Below, one piece after another: positions 31,625 through 41,134 of a stretch of DNA of 47,629 bases. Position numbers and translations under genes: made by a program. Source of the DNA: an uncultured Bacteroidota bacterium (lineage in GTDB: Bacteria > Bacteroidota > Bacteroidia > Flavobacteriales > Flavobacteriaceae); assembly GCA_913047695.1 (NCBI GenBank), contig CAJWUI010000011.1:1-47629 (forward strand), read 5' to 3'. The notes under the pieces were generated by a model. That model saw only the letters and a program-made list of their open reading frames with translations, was not told the origin of the DNA and made no database searches. Each line of letters begins with the position of its first letter. Positions within the stretch are counted from its first letter, which is position 1.

Positions 31625-34207
31625 ATGAATGAAGATGGAAATTTTATAAACTCAGAAGAATCGGTTGCCCTGAAAAGAGTGACTGGAATGTATAAGGATT
31701 GGTTTTTGGATTATGCCTCATATGTAATTTTAGAGAGGGCTGTTCCTGCAATTGAAGATGGGCTTAAGCCTGTCCAAAGAAGAATCTTACATTCTATGAA
31801 AGACCTTGATGATGGCCGATACAATAAAGTTGCAAATATTGTTGGTCACTCAATGCAATACCATCCACACGGTGATGCAAGTATTGCAGATGCAATGGTC
31901 CAAATTGCTCAAAAAGAGTTATTAATTGATATGCAGGGAAATTGGGGGAATATTTTGACTGGAGACGGAGCTGCAGCATCAAGATATATTGAGGCTAGAC
32001 TGTCTAAATTTGCTTTAGAAGTAGTTTTTAGTCCAAAAGTTACTCAGTGGCAGCTTTCTTATGACGGGAGGAAAAAAGAACCAATTCATTTGCCAGTAAA
32101 GTTCCCATTATTACTTGCACAGGGAGCTGAAGGGATAGCAGTTGGGCTTTCAACAAAAATTTTGCCTCATAATTTTAACGAACTTTTAAATGCAAGTGTT
32201 AATTATTTAAAAGGAAAAAAAATTACTTTATATCCTGATTTCCAAACAGGTGGTATTATAGATGTTCAAAATTATAACGATGGAAATCGAGGTGGTAAAG
32301 TTAGAGTTCGTGCACGTATCAGTAAAATAGATAAAAATACCTTAGTTATTAATGAGATTCCTTATGGTACAAATACTTCATCATTAATAGATAGTATACT
32401 AAAGGCAAATGATAATGGGAAAATTAAAATTAAGAGGATTGAAGATAATACATCGTCCAAAGTTGAAATTTTAGTATATCTACCTAATGACATTTCCCCA
32501 GACAAAACAATAGATGCACTTTATGCCTTTACTTCTTGTGAAAATTCAGTTTCACCATTGGGCTGCCTAATTATTGATAATAAACCCAATTTTATGGGTG
32601 TTTCGGATATGCTTAAAATATCTACCGATCACACCGTCCAGCTTCTTAAGATGGAATTAGAAGTTCAATTATCAGATTTAGAAGATCAATGGCACAATGC
32701 CTCTTTAGAGAGAATTTTTATTGAAAATAAAATCTATCGAGATATTGAAGCCGCTGAAACATGGGAAGAGGTAATTTCCAAGATACAAATTGGTTTAAAG
32801 CCCTATACGACGAATCTAAAACGAAATGTTGTTGAGGATGATATAATTAGGCTTACTGAAATTAAAATTAAGAGAATTTCAAAATTTGATTTAGATAAGG
32901 CGCAACAAAAAATCGAAATACTTGAAACAGATATAGAAGAGGTTAAAAATAATCTTAACCATATAATTGATTATACAGTTAGATATTTCAATCATTTAAA
33001 AAAATCTTATGGAACAAATAGAGAAAGAAAGTCTGAAATAAGAATTTTTGATGATGTCGATGCGAGAAAGGTAGTTACTAGGAACCAAAAACTCTATATG
33101 AATAAGGAAGAGGGTTTTATAGGAACTTCCCTACGAAAAGATCAGCTAGTATGCGAATGTTCAGATATAGATGACATTATAGTATTTACTAAAGACGGAA
33201 AAATGCAAGTTGTTAAGGTAGATACGAAGGTTTTTGTTGGTAAAAATATCGAATATGCTGCAGTTTTTAAAAAGAAAGACCAACGCACTATATACAATAT
33301 GATTTATAGAGATGGGAAGAAAGGGACCTCATTTATAAAACGTTTTGCTGTTACTGGAGTTACTCGCGATAAAATATATGATTTAACTCAAGGGAAGCCT
33401 CAGTCTGAAGTACTTTATTTTTCAGCAAATCCTAATGGAGAAGCGGAAATAGTTTCAATCTTACTAAAAAATACAGGAAGTATAAAGAAACTAAAATGGG
33501 ATTTAGATTTCGCTGATCTACAAATAAAAAATCGTGCAGTTAGAGGTAATACAGTCACCAAATATTTTATTAAAAAAGTAGAGTTAAAAGAGAAAGGCAT
33601 ATCAACACTTAAACCCAGGAAAATTTGGTTTGACAGATCAGTTTTTAGGTTAAATTTAGAAGAAAGAGGCGATCTTTTAGGGGAATTTAAAGGTGATGAT
33701 AAATTAATCGTTTCAACTTCGAAAGGAACAATTAAAGCATTTACCCCTGATATGTCTCTACATTTTGAGGAATCAGTCGATAAAATTGAAAAGTGGTATC
33801 CTAAAAAACCGCTAACTGCAATTTATTTTGACCCTGAAAAGCAAAGATATTTCCTGAAGAGATTTGTTGTTGAAAACACTAATCGTGAGGATAGTTTTGT
33901 TGTTAATAAAGGAGAACTTATATACTTTTGCTCTAATTGGAAACCAATTCTTAGAATTATTTTTGAAAAACCTAGAGGAAAAGATCCATTTCCAAATTTA
34001 GAAGTTGATGTTGAAAACTTTATTTCTGTTAAGGGGTTCAAAGCTCAAGGAAATCTGCTAACCAAGAAAAAAATCAAAAGAGTTGAGCTTATTAACTCCT
34101 CAAAATATGAGGAAACAGAACAAACAAATCCCCTTGAAATAGAGGTATCAAATGATGAAACCGTTAAAGCTAGCGATGACACTACTCAAATCACTTTAGA
34201 TATATAG
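31625..34207 (+). CDS. parC: DNA topoisomerase IV subunit A
   Basis: 860 residues. The breakage-reunion domain starts with DYASYVILERAVPAIEDGLK and has the catalytic Tyr at residue 121 in GAAASRYIEAR. The quinolone-region segment SMQYHPHGDASIADAM lies just before it. The C-terminal part is divergent in GyrA-box repeats, as usual for ParC, and ends in an acidic Thr/Ser-rich tail. It follows parE by 4 bp and forms one operon with it. Confidence 0.95.
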   Translation: MNEDGNFINSEESVALKRVTGMYKDWFLDYASYVILERAVPAIEDGLKPVQRRILHSMKDLDDGRYNKVANIVGHSMQYHPHGDASIADAMVQIAQKELLIDMQGNWGNILTGDGAAASRYIEARLSKFALEVVFSPKVTQWQLSYDGRKKEPIHLPVKFPLLLAQGAEGIAVGLSTKILPHNFNELLNASVNYLKGKKITLYPDFQTGGIIDVQNYNDGNRGGKVRVRARISKIDKNTLVINEIPYGTNTSSLIDSILKANDNGKIKIKRIEDNTSSKVEILVYLPNDISPDKTIDALYAFTSCENSVSPLGCLIIDNKPNFMGVSDMLKISTDHTVQLLKMELEVQLSDLEDQWHNASLERIFIENKIYRDIEAAETWEEVISKIQIGLKPYTTNLKRNVVEDDIIRLTEIKIKRISKFDLDKAQQKIEILETDIEEVKNNLNHIIDYTVRYFNHLKKSYGTNRERKSEIRIFDDVDARKVVTRNQKLYMNKEEGFIGTSLRKDQLVCECSDIDDIIVFTKDGKMQVVKVDTKVFVGKNIEYAAVFKKKDQRTIYNMIYRDGKKGTSFIKRFAVTGVTRDKIYDLTQGKPQSEVLYFSANPNGEAEIVSILLKNTGSIKKLKWDLDFADLQIKNRAVRGNTVTKYFIKKVELKEKGISTLKPRKIWFDRSVFRLNLEERGDLLGEFKGDDKLIVSTSKGTIKAFTPDMSLHFEESVDKIEKWYPKKPLTAIYFDPEKQRYFLKRFVVENTNREDSFVVNKGELIYFCSNWKPILRIIFEKPRGKDPFPNLEVDVENFISVKGFKAQGNLLTKKKIKRVELINSSKYEETEQTNPLEIEVSNDETVKASDDTTQITLDI

Positions 34208-34210
34208 AAT

Positions 34211-34237
34211 TATCAATGTTAACTAGATTGATATTTT
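34211..34237 (+). terminator. Possible terminator after parC
   Basis: Arms TATCAAT (34211-34217) and ATTGATA (34227-34233) with a 9-base loop, followed by TTTT. The stem is short and A/T rich, so only weak termination is likely. Confidence 0.35.
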
Positions 34238-34253
34238 GTAGTAGGTAGTTAAA

Positions 34254-34628
34254 TCAATTTATTTTTTCAATCCTTCCCTTTTTTTTATTTTTTCTGTCAC
34301 CGACAAGTGAATATTCAAAATTATAGCTGTTTTTGTTAGTGCTTAAGATTCTAATTTGAATAGGTCTTTTTTCATTATAGCTCTTTGCATTTAATTTGGT
34401 CAAAATACACTCACAATCATTAACCCATCGAATTTTCGCAGTATCAATTATGCCATCAAAAAATTCAATTTCATATAATGAATCTCTCACGAAATATGAT
34501 GTTTTTATTTCATTATTAATTACATGACTAAATTTAAATTTTCCTTCATGAAAAGGCATGCAATTCCTTTCTAAAGAGTAGCAAGAAAAAAATATAATTA
34601 TTAGAAAATAATATACCTTGTAATTCAT
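34254..34628 (-). CDS. Small putative lipoprotein downstream of parC
   Basis: 124 residues from the ATG at 34628. The N-terminal signal ends in IIFFSCYS, a plausible lipobox with Cys near residue 16. The rest (FHEGKFKF, IDTAKIRWVNDCECILT) resembles a family I know from flavobacteria, where it is often labelled 'DNA topoisomerase IV' only because it is next to parC. It has no topoisomerase feature. An extra Cys pair in NDCEC may form a disulfide or bind metal (inference). It follows the XRE regulator gene by about 13 bp on the same strand. Confidence 0.6.
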   Translation of the reverse strand: MNYKVYYFLIIIFFSCYSLERNCMPFHEGKFKFSHVINNEIKTSYFVRDSLYEIEFFDGIIDTAKIRWVNDCECILTKLNAKSYNEKRPIQIRILSTNKNSYNFEYSLVGDRKNKKKGRIEKIN

Positions 34629-34641
34629 CAAAACAAAAATA

Positions 34642-35046
34642 TCAAGATTTTGGTGAAAATGTTAAAAAGCTACCGTCCTTATATATTTGTATAATTTGAA
34701 CTACATCAGAATTAGTTTTAATCTCCATCGGACTCTCTTTATTGGTTAAAACATTTGATGATTTTTTTAAATCTGATTCTATTTTATTTTTAACAAATTT
34801 ACTATCAGAATTTGAGAAAGGGGAGGGTTTGAGGTTATTATCAAATAACAACCAGTCTAGAGTCACTTCTTCAAAGCTATTTACGATTTTCAAAATAAAA
34901 TCTAAGCTAGGTTTATTCCTTTTCGACATAACATGTGAAACAGATGAACGCTGAACCCCAATTTGTTCAGCAAATGAGGCAGAATTTAAATTGTTATTTA
35001 CCATTATCTCATTTAGACGTGAAATGAAAAAATCTATGTTTAACAT
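34642..35046 (-). CDS. XRE-family helix-turn-helix transcriptional regulator
   Basis: 134 residues. The N-terminal HTH has the XRE pattern: SASFAEQIGVQRSSVSHVMS, then KRNKPSLDFILKIVNSF, about residues 23-58. A Ser/Lys-rich linker follows, and a short C-terminal element (VVQIIQIYKDGSFLTFSP) matches the conserved tail of this regulator type in flavobacteria; it may dimerise or sense a signal. It is divergent from the M14 peptidase gene across a 252 bp A/T-rich region with repeats. Its targets are unknown. Confidence 0.82.
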   Translation of the reverse strand: MLNIDFFISRLNEIMVNNNLNSASFAEQIGVQRSSVSHVMSKRNKPSLDFILKIVNSFEEVTLDWLLFDNNLKPSPFSNSDSKFVKNKIESDLKKSSNVLTNKESPMEIKTNSDVVQIIQIYKDGSFLTFSPKS

Positions 35047-35055
35047 TGTAAATTT
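35045..35055 (+). repeat. 11-bp direct repeat, copy 1 (ATTGTAAATTT)
   Basis: Overlaps the start codon of the XRE regulator gene (read on plus). The second copy lies at 35192-35202, attached to a 12-bp palindrome. Candidate regulator binding sites; A/T richness makes chance possible. Confidence 0.4.
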
Positions 35056-35181
35056 TTATGAATTAATTCTTCAATTTATTAAAATAATTTATACAAAACA
35101 AGTCTTATTTATTTCAATAAATGCTTTATGTATTTTTTATAAAATCATGATAAACAATATATTATGAAAAAATAATAAAAT

Positions 35182-35202
35182 ATTGTATACAATTGTAAAT
35201 TT
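35182..35202. promoter_or_regulatory. Palindrome ATTGTATACAAT plus second ATTGTAAATTT copy
   Basis: Perfect 12-bp palindrome at 35182-35193, directly followed (sharing two bases) by the second copy of the 11-bp direct repeat. It lies in the middle of the 252-bp gap between the XRE regulator gene and the M14 peptidase gene. Confidence 0.4.
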
Positions 35203-35241
35203 AGTAATTATATAATATTATAACCAAACAAATCCAAACTA

Positions 35242-35283
35242 ACAAATGTTTACATATGTTTACAAATCGTTATTTACATTTGT
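35242..35283. promoter_or_regulatory. Repeat cluster at the M14 peptidase promoter
   Basis: Three TTTACA(T/A) copies (35249-35255, 35259-35265, 35273-35279) inside an 8-bp inverted repeat: ACAAATGT at 35242-35249 and ACATTTGT at 35276-35283. The right arm coincides with the -7 box TACATTTG (35275-35282). The ATG of the peptidase gene is 17 bp after the box. I read this as promoter plus operator. Confidence 0.45.
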
Positions 35284-35298
35284 ATGTATATCATTTAA

Positions 35299-36396
35299 AT
35301 GAATTATAAAAGATATTTCCCTCCATCTTATTTAGAAAAGCGATTAAAAGATTTTAATTCTAATGTTAAAAGAACTGTTCTTGGTAGATCTGTTAATGGT
35401 CTTCCGGTCTACCAATTACAAATTGGTAATGGTGATCAAAATATTTTGATGTGGTCTCAAATGCATGGAAATGAAAGCACTACTACAATAGCCTTATTGG
35501 ATTTTATTTCCTGGGTATTAAAGCCTAATCAGGCTGAATTTTTAAAGTTTTTTAGTTTTTTTATTATCCCTCAGCTAAATCCTGATGGATCTAAATTATA
35601 TACCCGTCAAAATTTTAACGGTGTTGATTTAAATCGTGATGCAATCAATTTAAGTCAGCCTGAGAGTATAATACTAAGAAATGCATACGAGAAAATTTTA
35701 CCAAATTATGCGATTAATCTTCACGGGCAAAGAACCATTTATGGTTCTGGACCTAAGGGTCCTCCAGCAACAATTTCTTTTCTCTCTCCAAGTGCTGACT
35801 CGAAAAAGTCAATTACCTCCTCAAGAACGAAAGCTATGATTGCTATTTCTTCAACTAGAAATGAATTAGAAAAACAGCTTCCGGGAGCGATAAGTCGTTA
35901 TGATGACCAATATAATCCTAACTGTGTTGGAGATTATTTAACAAAATGCGGGACTCCAACTATCCTATTTGAAGCGGGGCATTATATAAACGATTATTTT
36001 AGGATCAAAGTAAGGTTTTTTATCCTTGAAGCATACAAAATCTTATTTAAGCATCTTATGCTGGAATCAAACGGGGGTTCAGTTGAATCGTACCTTTCCA
36101 TTCCCCAAAACACAAACAATTATGTTGATTTAATTGTAAGTAATATCACAATAAAAGAAGATAAATATGTATATAAAAATCAGCAGTTAGCCATTCAATA
36201 TATTGAGAAATTAAAAAATCAAAAGATAATTTTTTTACCATCACTTGTGACTTATGGAAAAAATTTAAAACTTAAATCACATAATTTTCTTGATTTTACT
36301 GATATTAAAAAAGACAACTACATTATTTTCGAAAAAGATGTAATTGTAAATACAGACCCATTCAATAAATTATTTTCATTAAATACCTTTATTTAA
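35299..36396 (+). CDS. M14 family zinc carboxypeptidase
   Basis: 365 residues. The zinc ligands are in SQMHGNEST (HxxE, about residues 55-58) and INLHGQRT; the substrate-binding VDLNRDA and catalytic Glu in ILFEAGH complete the site. There is no signal peptide, so it is probably cytosolic, possibly acting on peptidoglycan-derived or other small peptides, as some M14 enzymes do. The C-terminal 100 residues (DKYVYKNQQLAIQYIEKLK and after) form an extra domain I do not recognise. It starts right after the repeat cluster and is not in an operon with the Lrp gene (64 bp gap with its own -7 box). Confidence 0.85.
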   Translation: MNYKRYFPPSYLEKRLKDFNSNVKRTVLGRSVNGLPVYQLQIGNGDQNILMWSQMHGNESTTTIALLDFISWVLKPNQAEFLKFFSFFIIPQLNPDGSKLYTRQNFNGVDLNRDAINLSQPESIILRNAYEKILPNYAINLHGQRTIYGSGPKGPPATISFLSPSADSKKSITSSRTKAMIAISSTRNELEKQLPGAISRYDDQYNPNCVGDYLTKCGTPTILFEAGHYINDYFRIKVRFFILEAYKILFKHLMLESNGGSVESYLSIPQNTNNYVDLIVSNITIKEDKYVYKNQQLAIQYIEKLKNQKIIFLPSLVTYGKNLKLKSHNFLDFTDIKKDNYIIFEKDVIVNTDPFNKLFSLNTFI

Positions 36397-36430
36397 AGAA
36401 TTATTCTCAATAAAAAACAAATATTATCAT

Positions 36431-36438
36431 TAAATTTG
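36431..36438 (+). promoter_or_regulatory. Candidate -7 box of the Lrp-ppc operon
   Basis: TAAATTTG, perfect for TAnnTTTG, 22 bp before the ATG at 36461. No clear TTG stands at the -33 position. Confidence 0.35.
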
Positions 36439-36460
36439 CATCCGTTTCATATTTATAATA

Positions 36461-36943
36461 ATGAGTAAAGTAAGCTTAGACGAAATAGATCACCAAATTC
36501 TCGATATACTAATTGATAATACTCGCATTCCTTTCACCGATATTTCAAAGCGTCTTTTAATCTCTCCAGGAACTGTACACGTTCGCGTAAAAAAAATGGA
36601 AGAAGCAGGAATAATTAAAGGTTCATCTTTAAATCTTGATTACGTTAAACTAGGTTATTCCTTCATAGCATACGTTGGTATATTTTTAGAAAAAACTGCT
36701 GCAACTGAAAAAGTTCTTAATTCGTTAAAGCAAATTCCCTTTATAACTGTTGCTCATATAACAACAGGAAAATTCAATATTTTTTGTAAGGTTCGAGCTC
36801 GTGACACGCACCATGCAAAAGACATAATATTTATGATTGACGATGTTGAGGGCGTTTCAAGAACTGAAACTATGATTTCCTTAGAAGAAAGTATAAATGA
36901 TAAAAAAAGGTTAATGCATCATATTTTTAATGAATTAAATTGA
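36461..36943 (+). CDS. Lrp/AsnC family transcriptional regulator
   Basis: 160 residues. The winged HTH is near residues 6-55 (LDEIDHQILDILIDNTRIP and ISPGTVHVRVKKMEEAGII), and the RAM ligand-sensing domain follows (IAYVGIFLEK, TTGKFNIFCKVRARD). Lrp/AsnC proteins assemble in rings and respond to amino acids. Its TGA overlaps the ppc ATG (TGATG), so the two are translationally coupled, which suggests that ppc is controlled in response to amino-acid supply (inference). Confidence 0.9.
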   Translation: MSKVSLDEIDHQILDILIDNTRIPFTDISKRLLISPGTVHVRVKKMEEAGIIKGSSLNLDYVKLGYSFIAYVGIFLEKTAATEKVLNSLKQIPFITVAHITTGKFNIFCKVRARDTHHAKDIIFMIDDVEGVSRTETMISLEESINDKKRLMHHIFNELN

Positions 36944-39531
36944 TGGCACGTAAAACTAAAATTGAAAGATTTAACGAAAAAGTTCTCTCTCGATTTCAAA
37001 TTTACAATAGTTTATTCTTAACTCTTCCATTTAAAGCTATTAAGCAAACGTCATTATTAATGCCTCTTTTTGCTGAACATTGTCGTATACAATACGAAAA
37101 AAATTCAAATCCAACTGAGATCCTTAATTCATTTTTTAGTCAGTATGCACCTAATTTAAAGGCTCAAGAAGAGCAGGACTTGCTATTTAATTTTATTCAA
37201 TACATTGAACGCCAGGTTGTACTTTTTGATGCCATTGAAGATGCAGGGTTTTCATATGTAAATAATATGCATGGTAGGGGAACAATTCGAAGCATAAAGG
37301 AAGAGGCTTCAAATAAACAGTTAGAAAAAGAGTTAATAGACTATATTAAACGTTTTAAAGTTCGCATTGTTTTAACTGCTCATCCCACACAGTTTTATCC
37401 AGATAATGTTTTAGTCATTATTAATGAGTTATCAAAATCTATTGCTTCAGATGATTTGGATAGTATAAAAAAGCTTCTTGTTCAACTTGGGAAAACTCCT
37501 TTTTATAAAAAGGAAAAGCCCAGTCCATATGAGGAAGCTGTAAGCTTAATATGGTTTCTTGAAAATATTTTCTACCATTCTGCAAGTACAATCTACAATT
37601 ATATTGATGAACATATAATTAATTCAGAAGACCTTGATAACTCAATCTTTGACTTTGGTTTCTGGCCTGGAGGAGATAGAGACGGTAATCCTTTTGTTAC
37701 CCCAGAAATAACTCTTAAAACCGCTGAGCGTCTTCAATTTTCAATTTTAAGAAACTATTACCGTGATTTAAGAAAGCTAAAAAGGAAAATAACATTTCCA
37801 GGTCTAGAAAATCGTATCGAATCTCTTGAAAGTTTAGTGTTTAATCAACTTTTTTACCCAGAGCGGAATAAACATTTCTCCATTAAATTCATTAATTCTG
37901 AGCTAAAAATAGTTTTTGATTCTTTGGTAAATGATCATGATGGCCTTTACAAAAATGAAGTTTTAGATTTAATTCACAAAGTGCGCCTTTTCGGTCTCCA
38001 CTTTGCCAGTTTAGATATTCGACAAGACTCACGAATTCATCACAAAGTTTTTACTAAAATTGTTTCACACCCAGATATTTTGAGATATACTAAAAACTTA
38101 CCTGAAGATTATTTGAGTTTAAGCATAGAAGAGCGTTGCAAATCTCTTATCGAGATGAGTGGTGATGTTCCACCAAAAATATTTAAAGATGAATTAACAT
38201 GCCAAACCTTAGAGAGCATTCGCAGCATGCAGAAAATACAAAGTAAAAATGGTGAAAGAGGATGTAATAGATATATAATTAGTAATTGTCAGACTTTAGA
38301 AAATATACTTGAATTATTTGCTATGTGCCGCTTAAGTAATTGGAGTATCCCAAAAGTTGATTTTATTCCATTATTTGAAACTATTCCAGATTTAGAAAAT
38401 GCAAGCAAAGTAATGAGATCTTTATTTAACAATTCAATTTATTTAAATCATTTGAAGACAAGGGGCATGAAACAAACTATTATGTTGGGCTTTTCTGATG
38501 GCACAAAAGATGGTGGATACTTTATGGCGAATTGGAGTATCTATCTCGCAAAAGAATCTCTTAGTAAACTTTCCAACGAATTTGGTGTTAGAGTTGCTTT
38601 TTTTGATGGTAGGGGAGGGCCACCAGCAAGAGGAGGTGGAAACACTCACGAATTTTATGCTTCAATGGGAGATACTATTCAAAGTGATGACATTCAGATA
38701 ACAATACAAGGACAAACAATAAGTTCCAATTTTGGCACTTTAGATTCTTCACAATTTAATTTAGAGCAGCTTTTGAGTTCTGGGATTGAAAATCAAATTC
38801 TGAATCCAGGAAAAAATAATTTGACAGATGATGACCGTAAATTAATGGATAGCATTGCAAAAATAAGCTACAAAGCTTATAAAGATTTTAAGGCTCACCC
38901 TTCATTTGTGCCTTATCTTCAGCACATGTCCACATTACCATATTATGCCAAAGCAAATATTGGTAGTAGACCTTCAAAACGAGGTAAGTCAGATACTTTT
39001 AAATTCGAGGACTTAAGAGCAATACCATTTGTAGGAAGCTGGAGCCAGCTAAAACAAAATGTTCCAGGTTTTTTTGGTCTAGGAATTTCATTAAAAACTA
39101 TGATTGATGAAGGGAAATTAGATGAATTAAAAAAACTATTTAAAAGTTCTAAGTTTTTTCGAACTCTAATCTTCAATAGCATGATGAGCCTCTCAAAATC
39201 TTTTTTTAAACTGACTACATACATGAAAGATGATAAAGTATTCGGGGAGTTTTGGAGTCTAATTTTTAATGAATATAATCTTACAAAAGAAGTTCTTTTA
39301 AAAATCAGTGGATTTGAGTCTTTAATGGAAAATGAGGCTGCTGGCAGGGCATCCATTAAAGCAAGAGAGGAAATTGTTCAGCCTCTTTTAACAATTCAAC
39401 AATACGCATTAATGGAGCTGCAAATTTTAAGAAAACAAAATAGTTCTAATTCAAAAAGAATAAAAGATTTAGAGGCAATGGTTACTAGATCACTTTTTGG
39501 TAACATAAATGCAAGCAGAAACTCAGCTTAA
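36943..39531 (+). CDS. ppc: Phosphoenolpyruvate carboxylase
   Basis: 862 residues. It makes oxaloacetate from PEP and bicarbonate to refill the TCA cycle. The catalytic His is in VLTAHPTQFYPDN; WPGGDRDGNPFVTPE binds substrate; the glycine-rich loop is DGRGGPPARGGGNTHEF, where most proteobacterial enzymes have GRGGTVGRGGG; RPSKRG and LRAIPFVGSWSQL follow. The C-terminus ends NINASRNSA rather than the usual NTG, a form I believe is common in flavobacteria. The start is the ATG at 36943, one base into the lrp stop. The gene is directly convergent with aroB. Confidence 0.95.
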   Translation: MARKTKIERFNEKVLSRFQIYNSLFLTLPFKAIKQTSLLMPLFAEHCRIQYEKNSNPTEILNSFFSQYAPNLKAQEEQDLLFNFIQYIERQVVLFDAIEDAGFSYVNNMHGRGTIRSIKEEASNKQLEKELIDYIKRFKVRIVLTAHPTQFYPDNVLVIINELSKSIASDDLDSIKKLLVQLGKTPFYKKEKPSPYEEAVSLIWFLENIFYHSASTIYNYIDEHIINSEDLDNSIFDFGFWPGGDRDGNPFVTPEITLKTAERLQFSILRNYYRDLRKLKRKITFPGLENRIESLESLVFNQLFYPERNKHFSIKFINSELKIVFDSLVNDHDGLYKNEVLDLIHKVRLFGLHFASLDIRQDSRIHHKVFTKIVSHPDILRYTKNLPEDYLSLSIEERCKSLIEMSGDVPPKIFKDELTCQTLESIRSMQKIQSKNGERGCNRYIISNCQTLENILELFAMCRLSNWSIPKVDFIPLFETIPDLENASKVMRSLFNNSIYLNHLKTRGMKQTIMLGFSDGTKDGGYFMANWSIYLAKESLSKLSNEFGVRVAFFDGRGGPPARGGGNTHEFYASMGDTIQSDDIQITIQGQTISSNFGTLDSSQFNLEQLLSSGIENQILNPGKNNLTDDDRKLMDSIAKISYKAYKDFKAHPSFVPYLQHMSTLPYYAKANIGSRPSKRGKSDTFKFEDLRAIPFVGSWSQLKQNVPGFFGLGISLKTMIDEGKLDELKKLFKSSKFFRTLIFNSMMSLSKSFFKLTTYMKDDKVFGEFWSLIFNEYNLTKEVLLKISGFESLMENEAAGRASIKAREEIVQPLLTIQQYALMELQILRKQNSSNSKRIKDLEAMVTRSLFGNINASRNSA

Positions 39532-39532
39532 T

Positions 39533-40585
39533 TTAGCTTTCATAGAAGTCAAATGCGTTATTCAATAATCTTTCGCCAACATTTACATCTATAATAGGTT
39601 TACTTATATCTTCTAATAGTACAAAATTTATTTTCCCGCGGTCATTTTTTTTATCATGGCTCAAAAGTGATATAATAGATTGTTTTTCTTCAGATTTAAA
39701 CATCATTTTTGGAAAGTATTTGTTAAACGTCTTTTTAATATCCAATGCGCTGTCGAAAGGAAATCTGCAGACTTGAGTTGAAATATAAGCTTCTAATATC
39801 ATACCTATGGATATTGCTTCGCCATGAAGTAATTTTTTTTTATCCTTGTGCTCAAGGAAATAAGATTCGATCGCATGTCCAAAAGTGTGCCCAAAATTTA
39901 ATATTTTACGCAAATTTTTTTCTTTATAATCTTTTGAAACAATTCTCTTTTTAATACTAATAGATGGCTTTATATGTTTCGAAAGATTAGATATACTTAA
40001 CAAATTGATTTTTTTTAATTTACACCAATAAGAGGCGCTTGCGATCAATCCATGCTTTAACATTTCTGCAAAACCACTTCTAATTTCTTCTTGTGGTAAA
40101 GTTTTTAACCAATTGGAATCAATAATTACTTCTTTTGGTTCTTTAAAAATTCCTATTTGATTTTTTAATGATCCAAGATCAATCCCAGTCTTACCTCCAA
40201 CTGAGGCATCTACCATTGATAGCAGGGTAGTGGGAATATTATAAAAATCAATACCACGCTTAAATGTACATGCCACAAAGCCACCTAAATCGCAAACAAC
40301 ACCTCCACCAAGATTTATTAAGATAGAGTTACGATCAGCACCTTTTTCAGTTAGCTTATGCCAAACCATTTCACAAGTTTTTATATTTTTATATTCCTCA
40401 CCTGCGTGCATTTCGATCACCTGATAATTTTTAATTTTAGTTTTTGAAATGAAATTTGATAGACAGAACTTGTTGGTATTACTATCGACTAAAATAAAAA
40501 CACTAGAGGTTTTACTTTTTAAAAATTCTTTTGAAAGGTCAAATAGACCAGTTGTCCCAAATGAGATTTTTACTTTATTCTTCAT
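39533..40585 (-). CDS. aroB: 3-dehydroquinate synthase
   Basis: 350 residues; second step of the shikimate pathway. NAD-binding LGGGVVCDLGGFVACTFKRG (about 91-110), then YNIPTTLLSMVDASVGGKTG, and the zinc ligands in GFAEMLKHGL, GHTFGHAIE and LLHGEAIS are all in place. The stop is 1 bp past the ppc stop on the other strand. An upstream gap of 69 bp separates it from smpB. Confidence 0.95.
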   Translation of the reverse strand: MKNKVKISFGTTGLFDLSKEFLKSKTSSVFILVDSNTNKFCLSNFISKTKIKNYQVIEMHAGEEYKNIKTCEMVWHKLTEKGADRNSILINLGGGVVCDLGGFVACTFKRGIDFYNIPTTLLSMVDASVGGKTGIDLGSLKNQIGIFKEPKEVIIDSNWLKTLPQEEIRSGFAEMLKHGLIASASYWCKLKKINLLSISNLSKHIKPSISIKKRIVSKDYKEKNLRKILNFGHTFGHAIESYFLEHKDKKKLLHGEAISIGMILEAYISTQVCRFPFDSALDIKKTFNKYFPKMMFKSEEKQSIISLLSHDKKNDRGKINFVLLEDISKPIIDVNVGERLLNNAFDFYES

Positions 40586-40654
40586 GACACTGTATGTTTA
40601 ATAAAATAATCATTAATTATTTTGAGCAAATAATTAGTACCCAGTTACAAATTT

Positions 40655-41119
40655 TTAATTTTTTTTAAAAGTTTTTTTTATTCGGTCAAGATTTCTCTTA
40701 TTTTCTCTGTTTTTTATGCTCTCTCTTTTATCATAAAGTTTTTTACCTTTGGCTAGAGCAATTTTTATTTTAGCAAAACCATTTTCATTAATAAAAACAC
40801 GCAAAGGTACAATTGTTAACCCACTGTTTTTAACATCTTTGTAAAGCTTCTTAAGTTCTTTTTTTTTTAATAAAAGTTTTCTTTGGGCTTTTGGTTTATG
40901 GTTAAATTTATTTGCGAAACCATATTCCTCAATGTTCATGTTTACTGTAAACAATTCACCCTTCTCATTGAATTCACAAAAGCTTTCTGAAATTGATGCT
41001 TTACCATTTCGTATTGACTTTATTTCAGTTCCGGCAAGTACAATTCCAGCTGTATATTCATCAATAAGATCGTATTCAAAACGAGCACGCTTATTTTGTA
41101 TGTTAATTTTTTTAATCAC
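40655..41119 (-). CDS. smpB: SsrA-binding protein SmpB
   Basis: 154 residues. It binds tmRNA and brings it to stalled ribosomes. Conserved motifs are [38 protein letters not shown] and the basic C-terminal tail [20 protein letters not shown]. It starts 15 bp after the clpB stop and is likely co-transcribed with clpB. No tmRNA gene was seen in the window. Confidence 0.96.
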   Translation of the reverse strand: MIKKINIQNKRARFEYDLIDEYTAGIVLAGTEIKSIRNGKASISESFCEFNEKGELFTVNMNIEEYGFANKFNHKPKAQRKLLLKKKELKKLYKDVKNSGLTIVPLRVFINENGFAKIKIALAKGKKLYDKRESIKNRENKRNLDRIKKTFKKN

Positions 41120-41134
41120 ATCACAAAGATAATA

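Noticed and set aside
35047..35298. CRISPR array or mobile-element end in the repeat-rich gap
   Set aside because: Repeats are only 6-12 bp and unevenly spaced; no transposase, integrase or target duplication is near.
38943..39356. 137-residue minus-strand ORF
   Set aside because: Antisense to the 3' half of ppc, where RPSKRG and LRAIPFVGSW are encoded on the plus strand.
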